Source: Phialocephala subalpina | Taxonomy: Eukaryota; Ascomycota; Leotiomycetes; Helotiales; Mollisiaceae | Length of the DNA: 64,000 bases | Reading direction: 5' to 3' | Assembly: GCA_900073065.1 (NCBI GenBank) | Contig: FJOG01000015.1 | Span: 360,436 to 424,435, forward strand | In this document: positions 1 through 10,896 of the stretch, piece after piece | Position numbering within the stretch: position 1 is the first letter of the stretch | Layout: each line of letters starts with the position of its first letter | The notes under the pieces: generated by a model | Told to the model about the DNA's origin: nothing | Seen by the model: only the letters and a program-made list of their open reading frames with translations | The model's database searches: none | Made by a program: the position numbers and the translations under genes

Positions 1-243
1 GAGCGTGGCAGGGCTCCGTTCTTTTCTTTGGGTCCTCATACATATGCAATCACAACAGTGTCTCACGCATTCAATTGCATCTTTTCCAACCTGTCAGTCA
101 CATTCTCCAGGTCTAATATGTTGATCTCCACCAGCGCTGGGAATTCTGGATTATGTCAACGCAGCCAGCGATCGTTGATGATGATGAAAATGGAATGTAG
201 GCGGATGCTTTTTCAACGTGCCACTGGATCTCACTTACCTTAA

Positions 244-2403
244 ACAAGGGTCCTTGATACGGAGCCGCTGCTAGAACGATCTGATGAGCCTCGACGTCCA
301 ACATCTTTCGCAACTGCACGTCTGGCAACCGTATTGCGAGATTCTTCGGAATGGCTTTCGCATGTTCGCCTCCTGCGAGAGACGGATGTTATCATTCTTC
401 TGACACCTGTTGTCATTCCCATCTCCCGGGATCCCAATGACAATAGCGATCCATTCGAGCCTCTAGGACGCTCTCTATCGAGGAGACATGCACGCATTCG
501 TCATGTTCCTTACACTCACAGGTTTGTGTTTGAACCTTTCGAGATGTTGCGGTGTAGGCTAACTAGAACTTCCAGGAATGGCATCACCTCCACTCACCTG
601 GGCTTCATCAAAAGGGGCCATGCCGTCATTCTTTGCCTTGCCTCCGAACCTTTACAACCCGAATTTGCCGATGTAACTTTCGCTGTTAGTGATGATAAGC
701 CGGTCATTGTGGTATGCTGTAGTCCAAGTGACACCCAGCAAGCTCTTCCGTTCCCGGCTGTCATTCATACTGCCGGATACTCACCGTCCGCCCTAGAAGC
801 TACAGCCGCATTACTTTTCACAGAGCAGTCTCAGCCCAATGTTGATTACCTGCCAGACTCTTCAGGAACCCACGATCTTCAACCAAAAGTATGGACGGTA
901 GAGGACTTCAACGAAGCAAGGGACATACCAAGTGTTCTAAATATATGGTTGGAATGCTTAGGCGCACGCTTCGCTATGGACCATCAAGGGCTGGCGAATG
1001 TTCTTCGAAAGCCAGGATACTCGAAGCATTATGTCGTTCGAAATCCATCCGCTGGGGATTCTGTGGGATTTTGCGCGACGTATCTTTCATATGTGGACCG
1101 AGAAGGGGAAAGATTGGTGGCATCCTTGGCAATGCTCATTGTCCATCCGACAAGCCGTCTTCAGGGTATAGGCCTAAGTCTCCACAGTCACGCAATCACC
1201 CAACTTAAAAGAACACGGGGAATCATACGGTTACAACTCGGAAGCACCTTCCCTAGAATCCTCTACGGACCACCTTCAGAACTGCCATTGAGCGATGAAT
1301 GGTTTCGGCGCCGAGGATGGCAGATGAACAAGGAAATTCCCGGCCAAGGGCAGGCTGTACACGACCTTATTTTGGACTTCGGAGACTGGCAATACCGTTC
1401 GGCCCTTGGGTCCGCTATCGCCACAAAATATCGATCTTGTACGCAAGATGATATGGCAAAGGTCCTCGACCTTGTCGAAAAGATATCGGCAATTGATGAG
1501 AAATTGGGCTGGTTTGATCAGTATTGGTCACTCAGCAATGGACCAAACGTCAAAGATATTGTTCTTGCCATTGAAGACCATGATATTATTGGCACAGCTC
1601 TAACTTATACGCCTGCCTGTGGCAGTCAAGTTTCCAACAATCTACCTGTAAGAATGTTGGATATTCCTAATCCTTCTCTTGCCCGAGGGGTTCTTCAGTG
1701 GCCCATCTCAACTTCCTCCTTGTGAAGTAGATTCGCTAATCCTCTGTCAATCCAGTGGCCCCGCCGAATTGGGAATGACGTTGGAGGGGTGACATGTATT
1801 TCAATATACCGTGAGTGATCTTAAGTTTGGATGATGTCTATTTCTGGACTTTGTGCGACATTCAAGTGGAAATTCATAGGTCAGCCTATCAGGTTACGTG
1901 AACAACTGCCGCTGGGGACGTATATGTACATCTCGATCGGCATAATGTCTGAGACAGGCTCGTGCAAAGCGCTTAATGTCCATGGTCTCGCTCTCGCACT
2001 CTATGATTTATTGCTGTGCTGTTATTTATATCTCAGAGCTAACATCTCAACAGCTGCAAAAAGACACATGATCATGAGTGGTCTTCTTAATATTTGTGTG
2101 GAGACTCTGCAGATGCAAGGCATGAAGAGGATGTTTTTAGATGGGGTAGCGGATCGCCTGGAAGATCTTACGAAGTTAGGTATCTTCATCCAAATCCCTG
2201 GAAATTTTCAATCTGGATCTGGACTGACCAAAATAGGGTTTCAGAAATGGGCCCAATACAGGGACGTAGTATGTATAAATCCCGCCCTGATTATACCATT
2301 TCGGAGGGAGTCGAGCTCCCTAAGAGCTCGGCTCCTCGACTCCTCGACTCCTCAGCATCCTTTGAAACCACTCACTAACTTCTTGTAGTGGAAGAGTGTC
2401 TGA
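244..2403 (+). CDS. GH3 beta-N-acetylhexosaminidase-GNAT fusion, 3' part
   Basis: This is the C-terminal part of the fungal fusion of a NagZ-like GH3 beta-N-acetylglucosaminidase with GNAT acetyltransferase modules. A substrate in chitin or GlcNAc turnover is inferred from family. Exons by splice phase: 244-1647, 1756-1810, 2054-2179, 2237-2268, 2389-2403. The ILLTPVV segment near 370-410 matches the GH3 C-terminal region. A GNAT motif A with an RLQGIG core lies near 1150-1180, and a second GNAT-like module ends in GMKRMFLDGV, GFQKWAQYRDV and WKSV-stop. Joining across 2269-2388 (GTATGT donor, CACTAAC branch point) restores the expected family C-terminus. The 5' end is unresolved: the frame is open back to a TAA at 241-243, and bases 1-243 show nothing GH3-like. 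The gene may be truncated, or its catalytic part may lie outside the window. Confidence 0.7.
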
Positions 2404-3589
2404 AAGTCCCATCTCTCAACAGGTCCATCACAGGATCTGGATGACCCTATGACCCAACGGCTTATGAGAAAAATCCTTAATATCGATCTAAGCAACGACA
2501 AAAGGCCTTTTTGAATCCGAGCGTTCGTGCTCATGTACGACATAATCCATGCGAGTCTGGAAGCGGGCTCTTGCAATCGCACTTTATCCGAGGGCGTGGG
2601 CAGGGCTGTGGTCCTCGCCGACCTGATCGGATACCTCTATGTTGGATGCAACGATCCCCGCGCTCAGCCACGTGATTGCATTGCAGGAACATCGGCAAGA
2701 TAAGATGGATTCGATATGGCTGACTGGTCTGAACTGATCCAGAAGTGTTGCCGCACAGATTCAGGCAAATACACATCTGCGGCCGCAAAGAATGAAAATT
2801 TCTTCATGCACTCAAGAGGCACAAACCAGACCAACATTTAAATCTTTCAAGGTCTATAGTACATCCATTCTCTCTCCCCAAAAACGCACAAACAGACCTA
2901 AGGATAATCTCGCCAATCGACAGTTAAGGGAGCCTAGCGCCATATGCTACCGACCCCGGGATCATGTCCTTGGATCGGCTTAGAGGTGTTGTTTTTGGTG
3001 TTAGAACTACGCTCGAGGGACTGATGCTGGAATGCGAGCCTCTGCCCCAATCAAATTCCGAGCGTTACGCCTCAACCTATGGCAAACGCTTGAACCCGCC
3101 ACCACCTCGCACGCATTTCTACTTCCTCCTTTAAAAGGTGACGCGAGCTAGGGAGGGATTCATTATACAATTTGGGGTCCAATTCAAACGCATGGCACGT
3201 AGGACTCGTCTCGGCGATACTATCAAGTGAAGTGGGGCTTTGTTCAGCAGTTCTAGTAGGACACGAAATTCGATTTTGACCCAAGTCTAAGGCTTCGTAT
3301 TGGGGAGATCGCCAGCGACTCGTACCAACAACCAGTTGTAGCCCATGTGTAACGGACATCACGGGACGTTGATTGTTGAGTGTTGAGTCGTGAATAGCCG
3401 CTGTTGTACCTCTAAGCAGCCAAGACCGACTCATACATTCACGCACTCTTCGGTACCTATAACAAGTTCAAATTTCCTTCCCTCACAGCCGACGGCCCTC
3501 AAGCTCGCCATGAACCAACTCAGTTCGTACTGTACAAGCATTCATAAATCGTTATATTATATAGTGGAAATTTTACAGACTCCAAGCTC
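2404..3589. other. Convergent intergenic region, no gene seen
   Basis: This lies between the 3' ends of the GH3-GNAT gene and the membrane-protein gene. The short ORFs here have no recognisable domain and no splice-consistent extension. I see no RNA gene or element. Confidence 0.5.
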
Positions 3590-5033
3590 TCACCTCCCCG
3601 TCCTACCATTCTTCACCTCCTGACTAGTCGTCACTTCCGTCGTTTTCCTTACAGCCCAGTCGTTGCCCGTCGGTTTTTGCACCGGCAAGAACTCCTCACT
3701 ACTATCGTCTTTTGACGGAGTTTCGTTATCCAGCCAATTCAACCCCTTCTGACTTGCACTCCTTGAAATCTCATTGTCTCGCGAACTTTGATCCCTCTCC
3801 AAATCCCCATTGCTTGTACTTTTGATCGTCGTTGTAACGCCGACTCCTTTCCCAATGTCATTCCTCAATCCAAGTTCTTCTTGTCCAATTTTTTTTCCAC
3901 TGCCACTTCGATAATACCCTGCACGATTGGCTCTTCTGTCAAGTGGCCAGGTCGAGCTTTTGTCCCCGGTGCGTGTTGATGAGCCGAAGAGCTTGGAGCG
4001 GGAGAGGAAGGTGCGGAAGAGGGGCCGCAGTGTGGCCATCGCACCTGCCGTGATGCCAATTCCTGGTTCGACGGTACTCCATATGGCGACATCCGTTGTT
4101 GAGTAGAGGAAGTCGCTTTGCGCGAGCTGCTTGAGGAATGGGATTCGAACGATTGTTGCTGTTGATCCACTGCGACTGGTTAGCGAACGGTTCCAAGAAG
4201 GAGGGTTCAATCATAAAGGACGACCTACAAGGCACCAAGAGCAAGAACCATCGCGACCGAAATCTTCGTCCTAGGATTCATCGAAAGGTTCCAGACCAAA
4301 AACACAGGCAAAATCCCCAGAGTCCAGTCCGCCCAACACGAGACAGCCGAATGACCATACGATGTCCCAGTGATGACTGAGGGATTTACGCAATGTCCTT
4401 TGGCGCCGAGGTATTGTGTCCAGAAATATGTTACTGGGGTGCACTGGAAGGTCACGATGAAGAAATAGAAGATGGTGTAGGCGACGACAACACCGGCGAC
4501 GATCCAAATCGTTAGGATTTGGCTACGCGTTACGCAGATTCGGGCGAGGAAGATGCAGATGCTGACTTTGAAGACTGCTGTGCAGGAGATGTAGGCGAGT
4601 TCACAGCACCACCACCACTGTCTTGTTGTCAGTGCGTGAATCTACCTATGCAAGATGTTGTACATACCTTTAGTGCTATGGGTACGTCCGCTGAGGGAAG
4701 ATTTACCAGATGCTGACCGGTTCTGGGCATGCAAGTCAACATTTTGATCCAGAGAGCGAAAGCTAATGTTCAGCCTTACCCATATTCGACACCCTTGAGA
4801 ACGAAAGTAGAGTACAAGGTGAACAGAATCTGCGATGGTCAGTAATTGATCGTCGAGGATACTCCAGCAATTGAGAGGCTTACCAGAGAAGCAACCGAAA
4901 GCCAGTCATCCATACCAAAACTCTTCATCATCACTGCCCTCACATAGCACCGCAGACTGACGAAAACCCATGACAAAGTCAAAAATAGAATCGCAACTGC
5001 AGCAACCTGAGGACCTCGATCCTCGACAGCCAT
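3590..5033 (-). CDS. SAT4/rhodopsin-domain integral membrane protein
   Basis: A predicted seven-helix membrane protein of the fungal rhodopsin-domain family (PTH11-like/SAT4). Members are often called GPCR-like, but most have no known ligand. Exons, read on the minus strand: 5033-4884, 4829-4780, 4722-4668, 4617-4229, 4175-3590. All phases agree and give 409 aa. Visible hallmarks are an N-terminal helix followed by a charged LRCYVR segment, FGMDDW, then WWWCCELAY opening the central block. After these come a helix with TIFYFFIVTFQC, a CHNV-like CVNPSVI stretch, ATIVRIPFLKQL, and TTDVAIWSTVEPGIGI before the last helix. The C-terminal ~130 residues are hydrophilic, Ser/Thr/Lys-rich and probably cytosolic. 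Start ATG at 5033. The role is unknown; sensing or signalling at the plasma membrane is only a family-level guess. Confidence 0.88.
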
Positions 5034-6609
5034 TGTGAACGAAGCAGAGCGATTGCAGAAGGTGCTTTCACATCAACAAACGAGGGGACGTAGGATCATA
5101 ATGCTAGCCATCAAGAACGGAATCCCTATAGAGGGGAGAAACAAAGGTAAATATCTTCATGGTAACACAACAGACTATTCTCGGCCGGCAAAGTTCCATG
5201 AGCACGCGAGCCGTTATGTCGGATTAGAAGCATTGATCTCCTTTCCTGGATCTTCTCCGGCTTCTCTGTGACGGCGGACTAGGAGCCAGCATGAACGGTT
5301 TCCCTTGCCTCCCCGATGCCAGGGTCGCAGAAGAGGTCCGGACCAGTAGAAATGAGGATATTTTGATCCCAGGAAGCTACCAAACCCGTGCTCTGCGAGT
5401 AGATCGGATAACACATTTAAAAAAGGAGCCATGTCCTTGACAACCGCTCAAATCTCGAGCACTAGGAAGATATCGTCTTACGCCATTATGAATTTCTAAA
5501 CTAAAACCCACATGGAAAACAGGATTCAAAGGCAAAGAGGTTTAGAGAGGTGGATACCGAGGTCAACACTAATGCAGACAAGCCCTGAGGAAGAAGGAAC
5601 CCACCAATTCGTAAAAAAGGGAACACCACAGCCAATCTAATGCGCCGGAGAAATGCCTATTCAGGGTTGAAGATCGTCTTTGAAACGAGGAGAATGTGGA
5701 GAGACAACTTCAATCCACAGGAGTTTGGTAAGGATATCTCGCGTGTGGGAAAAAAGAAAGAAAGGGGTCGACTCGACTCGGCTCTCTCATTTGGAGCCGA
5801 AGCGAGGAAAGAACTTGAAAGAAAATTCTTGCAAGCTTCACAGGTACGGGTTCACCCGATGTCAGGAAGAACTGTCAGCTTTGACAGCTGAAACGATTTG
5901 AACGCCAACATTCTTTTCTATGGCTCACCTCATCCCGTCGAGTCCGCGACTCGAACGTGGCCCTCACTGGTTCCCAACCATCGAATGAACTAGCACTAGA
6001 CCCCGTTCTGCCGTCCACCACTACAAGCCGCTTGCGTCTCGACCTGGCAGAAAAGCAACTCAACAACAACAGAACAAACGACGGTCTCCCAAACTCATCC
6101 TGGATATGAACACGGAAGACTTCCCCTCAAAACGAACCAAGGCCTGTGCGACATCGAGATGCTGAAGATCACGATCTGGCGATGCAACTGTACGAAGTAG
6201 GTTCATCACCGACCGTGCCATCTCCTGACTCGCGGAGGTATGACCAGATTTGGAATTGTACTAAGGAAGCGAGAAGGTAATTTTGCCTCGAACCAAGGTA
6301 ATGGATTTCTGGTCCTCGATTTGCCGCGGAATCTGGATTTGATGCCGTGCTCTCGACAATGTGGCTGCCAATTTTGTCAACTCAATACCATGGGACATCA
6401 AAATATTTGACGTCACGTGTTTGATGAGATGAGATGAAACTCTACGGGATTTGGGATTGCTCTAGGCACATTTCCTTCCTCGGACATTGTAAAATCGAAA
6501 GCTGACAACGAGGTGGACCGATACTGCTATCCATAACGCTCCTTCTCAGAGCGTCAGACGTACCTCACCTTTCCTAACCTCACCTCGCGCTGTTCAAACA
6601 AGCGACACA
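5034..6609. other. Intergenic region upstream of the rhodopsin-domain gene
   Basis: No gene is supported here. ORFs up to 83 codons overlap in several frames and look random. A composite CRE/E-box site lies at 6408-6419. The stretch near 5935-6010 (minus strand) has a T-loop-like motif but cannot fold as a full tRNA. Confidence 0.45.
6408..6419. promoter_or_regulatory. Overlapping CRE and E-box
   Basis: The bases read TGACGTCACGTG, a perfect CRE palindrome (TGACGTCA) overlapping an E-box (CACGTG). Such sites are bound by bZIP (CREB/ATF-like) and bHLH factors. No defended gene starts right beside it, so function is unproven. Confidence 0.3.
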
Positions 6610-6966
6610 CTAAAGTACCACGAACTCAGGAACATCTATCAAGACCTGAAATCTGACAGCCGAAGAGCCAGTATGATCATTGGCGTAATTTCTGAGGTTT
6701 GCATTGAATTTCACTCGAGGTTCAGCTCCATTTTCTTTCCAAGGTGCCAGAAAACGCAGGAGCAACACGTATTCTATGTCACTGCACTCCGGAAGCTCAC
6801 AGAATCCTACCCTGTTCAAGAGCAGCGAGTACATTGAAGCAAGCATCTGGAATGGTTTGTAAAGCTGCGTCACCACCAGTCCATCAAGCAGTATCGAGTT
6901 CGCTGTCAAGATCAGGACCTTCAATGCCAGCTTGTATAGTAAGCCAGGAGAGCGTTGGCCTCTCAT
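6610..6966 (-). CDS. Hypothetical ORF, 118 aa
   Basis: An ATG-started minus-strand ORF with a leucine-rich first half and no recognised domain. It has no splice signal that clearly ties it to the ORF at 7130-7641 upstream on the same strand. Chance cannot be excluded. Listed only because it is the longest ORF locally and its composition is protein-like. Confidence 0.2.
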   Translation of the reverse strand: MRGQRSPGLLYKLALKVLILTANSILLDGLVVTQLYKPFQMLASMYSLLLNRVGFCELPECSDIEYVLLLRFLAPWKENGAEPRVKFNANLRNYANDHTGSSAVRFQVLIDVPEFVVL

Positions 6967-7129
6967 TTACAAATATCTACTGTACACGCACACTTCACAG
7001 GTTGCTCTCATTTTTGTACTCAAATCCTCGTGACCACGTTCAGATTCCTCCCTCGACTCATGTTTTGTCTCTCCTAGCTTTCATGATCTTTCATCGAGCA
7101 TCGAATGCTGTAGACCTCAAAGATCGTCT

Positions 7130-7641
7130 TCAATTGGCATCCATATCTTGCATTGCCATGAATTTCCATGCATGACCACTGAAATATTTGTTTAATTTCC
7201 TGAGGTCGTTGTTGTTAGCGTCTCCCAAGACAATAGACAACTTGTCATCAAATCTGAATAGTTGCATCATACTAAGGTTAACCTTGATACCGTGACGTGT
7301 GTCTCCAGTTTGAGGAGCTTCCATTGTGGGGCGAAAACACTGGGGCTTTCTTACACTCACCCCAGTTTCAGATCTTGCTCCAGTTGAAGTTGACATTCGA
7401 TCCTCTCTTCTTTGGTCCTGGGATCGTCCACTGTGGCATCACCAGGACAAAGGCATTTGGTACCACACAGCGTGCTCATCTCAGCTTTCCGAAGAAGCAA
7501 GGCGATGAACTGTTTCGTACTTGTCAAGAGACCTAAACAATTTATCACCCATCTTTGAATGGCGATCTTCTTGGTGCGGATGCCGTCAACATCTGCACAG
7601 TTCAAGTCGTACTTCCAGAAAAGGTTGATCGACGAAAGCAT
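7130..7641 (-). CDS. Hypothetical two-exon protein
   Basis: I do not recognise this protein. Exon 1 runs 7641-7361 and exon 2 7271-7130. The intron has a GTGAGT donor and an AACCTTAG acceptor, and phase 2 matches, giving 140 aa. The upstream frame is open further but only by a TTG codon, so the ATG at 7641 was chosen. The N-terminal half contains a cysteine cluster (CGTKCLC). The second half is hydrophilic and ends in MQDMDAN. More exons may lie upstream, where a GTAAGC donor with several open frames occurs near 7830. It could be a fragment of a larger or decayed gene. Confidence 0.3.
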
Positions 7642-8373
7642 CTGACCAAATTCCAATACAGAATCCCATGGTATAAATTGCTGTTACAGATGCAAAGCAG
7701 ATAGCCATCGTTTTCCGACGGCAGGTATGACCCAAGCACCCGGCTTCATGTTCTTGAGAGCCACAATGATAGCAGATGAATGTGAACCCTATTTTAATGA
7801 CGTCAAGTAGAGGTGAAGAAGGTAACTGGTGTTTGCTTACCTGCTTGCATCTGGAGTAGATGCTGTCAACTCTGCTTCGGAAGCCTCCTAGTCATAGGAG
7901 CTGATGAGAGAGATGACTCGGCTCATGATTGCATTTGACTCATTAGAGGAGGGAACGGGCAACCGTCTGTGAAATTGTATTGACAGGCAGTCTGAAGACG
8001 CTACGAGCAGATAAGAAGGTCAGCAAAGGTGAAATCAACGAGTGCCGCTAAAATGACCAAGAAAGAGAACTAATCTAGTCAGTCGCTGTATGCCGAATCA
8101 ACACGATTCTAGATGCCAGTGGATGAGGTCGGTAGGTATAAGGAGGAGGGATGGAGGAGAATGGAGAAATATTTGTAGGGAAGGAGAAGCTGCGAAAATT
8201 GCAAGAGTCAGATTCGCCATTAGGCTTTCTCTTCGAGATCATGTCTGTCGAGAGGCGTAGAACTCATTTCAACATCATCTACCCTCCAATAGTTTACATC
8301 TGAAAATCATAAGGACGAGAGGACGTCGACCTCGAAACCCTTCTTCCATGCTTCTAGTCGATCTATAGAACCC
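7642..8373. other. Unresolved stretch, possible exon remnants
   Basis: On the minus strand, 7690-7830 is open in more than one frame between splice-like signals, but I could not assign a product. A methyltransferase-like KPGAWV string in one frame is too short to use. No gene is claimed. Confidence 0.3.
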
Positions 8374-10139
8374 CTATAGTCGGCTTACCTTAGTAGGGCT
8401 GAATTTCTCAGAAACCAAATCCTCACTCAGCTCCCAGAGTCTCTCAGCCTTCGCACCATCCGATGCCCATTTTGCTGGTCTCTTCACCTTGCAGTCTTCG
8501 ACGTATACACCTGCCTCATCTGCTCAAGCACAATTAGCTTGATTTCTCGTTCTCGACTATTACGGAGGGAATGGCTGCCTACCATCCAAACCAGGATCAA
8601 AGCCAGCAACCACAAGTGTCGAAGCACCTTGATCCAAAGTCTTCCAATTATCACCTATTCCAGCAAAAAGTCTTTTCACAGCCGCTTCATCAAACTCTCT
8701 TGCCAGATTGGTCATGATATCTATCTCATCAGCAATCTCCTTCCTAAATCGACACTCAAGACATGGAACTCACTACCAGGAGAAACAGCAAAGCTCCTCA
8801 AACCCTGTGATGCATACCTCGCATTCAACCCAACACTGAACAACACATTCGCCGTCTTACTCTGTCCATACGCTATCCCAGACTCATAACTCCCATCATT
8901 CCTCAGAATACCTTCGGGTAGACCTCTTCGCGGCTGCTCGTCTTTGGACACATTCTTGCCACGATGTTGATTGATGTCGCTGAATCTCACGGGAGAGATG
9001 ACGTGGGCTTCACTTGCTGTATTGACGACTCTCTTTCTTCCATTCTTTGCTTGGAGCATGGAGGGAAGGAGGAGGTTTGTGAAGAGGAAGGGGCCGAGGT
9101 GGTTGGTTGCGAATTGTAGCTCGACACCTTCGGCCGTTAGGTGTTTCGTGCTGATGTTGATGCCTGCGTTGTTGAATAGGATGTCGACTGCTGCATCTAG
9201 TCCTATGATTTGCTTTACATTTTCCGCTGCTTGTCGAACGCTTTTCAAATTTGAGAGATCCAGGACCACTTCTTCGATCCTGACGGTCGGGTAGAGGGCA
9301 TGGATCTCCTTTGCAACCTTCTGGATGTTTGAAAGAGTTCGCGATGCCAGAATTAACAACTTCGGAGTCTGAGACGCAACCGCAAGCGCGAGAGCGGCGC
9401 CGATGCTCTGTGGAGAGATGCCCGTGATGACGACTGTGGTATGAATGTCAGCAGGTGCTTTGACATATCTCGAGTATGGTTGTTTCTTCTCAGGACCTCG
9501 GATTATGAACTTTTTCTGTTCAATATCTGGAAAAATTTGAGCACATTGAATCTATTCATCGTCATATGCATGAGTCGGATATCGACTCCGACCTAGGCCT
9601 AAATTCGAATGTCTGTCTTTTACAGACATTCACTGTCATGATATTGAGCCGCCTAGCCTTGGCCGTGTAAATTCTGAAAGCACAACCACTTGCTCAAACA
9701 CTTGCTTGAGAATGTCTGTTTATCGTATTCTTGAAACCAAATCAAGAATCACATTTTTCATACCGATGTTCAAATGCAATTTCTTTTAGGCTAAAACGGA
9801 CATTAGAACCAGAAAGTCCCCCAAACCGAAGCGCACATGAAGCCTCACCACCTCTTGAACTTTCAATGAAGATGAACACCAACATTCAAAGACTCGCACG
9901 TTCCCTCCCCATTTTCAACTTCGGTGAGTGCCACTAAGCGCCAACAGCCATATGGTACCGTAGCCCCAGCCTCAACCCCAGCCAAAAGCACAACACGCTC
10001 AACTTCACTCGCAAAAACAAAAACACAACGGCCAAAACAAAAACAACTCACCAATCTTCCCCCTTATCTCCCCGCCAAATGCCTTCGCCGCCTCCAAAGC
10101 ACCAGTCCCATGCCTAAATTCGGGGTGTGAGATAGCCAT
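8374..10139 (-). pseudogene. Short-chain dehydrogenase with a frameshift
   Basis: An SDR of the retinol-dehydrogenase/WWOX-like fungal group, NAD(P)-dependent, substrate unknown. Exons: 10139-10052, 9433-8583, 8519-8374. The N-terminus SHPEFRHGTGALEAAKAF is typical for the group. The nucleotide site is VVITGISPQSIGAA, then NNAG in LFNNAGI, and YGQSK supplies the catalytic Tyr and Lys. After SPGS the reading frame is lost near 8741. One extra base there would rejoin KEIADEID, FAGIGDNWKTLDQG and a normal C-terminus ending SEKF. Exon-length arithmetic is also off by exactly one base. An alternative last exon at 8299-8294 is possible. The first intron is 618 bp, unusually long. It is either a recent pseudogene or carries a sequencing error. 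Confidence 0.72.
9607..9631. repeat. Perfect hairpin in long SDR intron
   Basis: GAATGTCTGT and its exact reverse complement are separated by 5 bases. Most of one arm recurs at about 9711 (AATGTCTGT). It lies inside the 618-bp intron, so it may be part of an inserted element, but no terminal repeats or target duplication were identified. Confidence 0.5.
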
Positions 10140-10896
10140 TTCTGCGACCTTTCCTTCTCCTAGACAACCCTTTTGACCTTTCCTGCAGCCCTTTCCCTCA
10201 GTCTTGATCCAAATCTGACCTGGAGCTCAACTTCTCAAACCCAATTCGCTCTCTCAATATCAACACTACTGCAATATTATTCTCAGCTGAAAGGCTAAAG
10301 ACGTTGCCATAGAAAAGGAACTTCGTTGCTGCGTTACCCCGCTTTCGAACTTCTAAAACGAGTTTGAGTTAGTCAGCTCAGTTAAATCCACGTGAATATT
10401 CAGGGGTAAGATAAGCGAGACGGCTCGAAGTAAACAAAGCGAAAGGGGAACGAAACGAGATTGCATGCAGGCAGAAATGAGAACCATATCGAGGATTATG
10501 CAAACAGTTTCCCCCTGGACAACGTACTCTTTCCTTGCCGTTGCCAGCTGTAGAGCTCAAGGTCGCGTGTGGTTAGTTGCAGATATTAAGAAAGATTTTG
10601 AATTGGCAAGCGACGCTCAGTAGAACGGACTTTCTCCTTTCACCAAAGTCTAGATCGTTAGTTCAAAGTCACAGAGAATACCTCGATGATGGAACATTTT
10701 TTAGAGTGGGTAATTATCTGTGATTTCAAGGTCCGAAGATATCTAATGCACAGAAAAGCGAGTCAAAGCAAGACTATCCCTCCCTGCAATCTCTGAGTGT
10801 TGAGCTACCGATAGACTCCATGAAAAGATATTCAGAAGTCAAGGGGGTATAATAATGTCCAACTCAGTCGCAGAAGTCCGAGAAGTAAAGCCAAAA
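10140..10896. other. Intergenic region between kinase and SDR
   Basis: This covers the 3' flank of the kinase and the promoter side of the SDR. Only short chance ORFs occur. No RNA gene or repeat recognised. Confidence 0.4.

Noticed and set aside
113..328. Minus-strand ORF with a GTAAGT donor after PYQGPLFK, looking like a first exon
   Set aside because: It overlaps the GH3-GNAT coding strand, the continuation is short and runs off the window, and no family is recognisable.
3072..3446. 124-aa minus-strand ORF between the GH3-GNAT and rhodopsin-domain genes
   Set aside because: No domain or splice support, and the sequence reads as chance ORF in a convergent intergenic region.
5930..6010. 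Possible tRNA on the minus strand (T-loop-like GTTCGAGTC with partly pairing ends)
   Set aside because: Only about 65 bases separate the would-be acceptor ends, the T stem has a mismatch, and there is no room for both a D arm and a 5-bp anticodon stem with a 7-base loop.
8650..8680. A second frameshift in the SDR gene near the KRLF segment
   Set aside because: Recounting the A/T run (five bases) keeps the frame open, so only the shift near 8741 remains.
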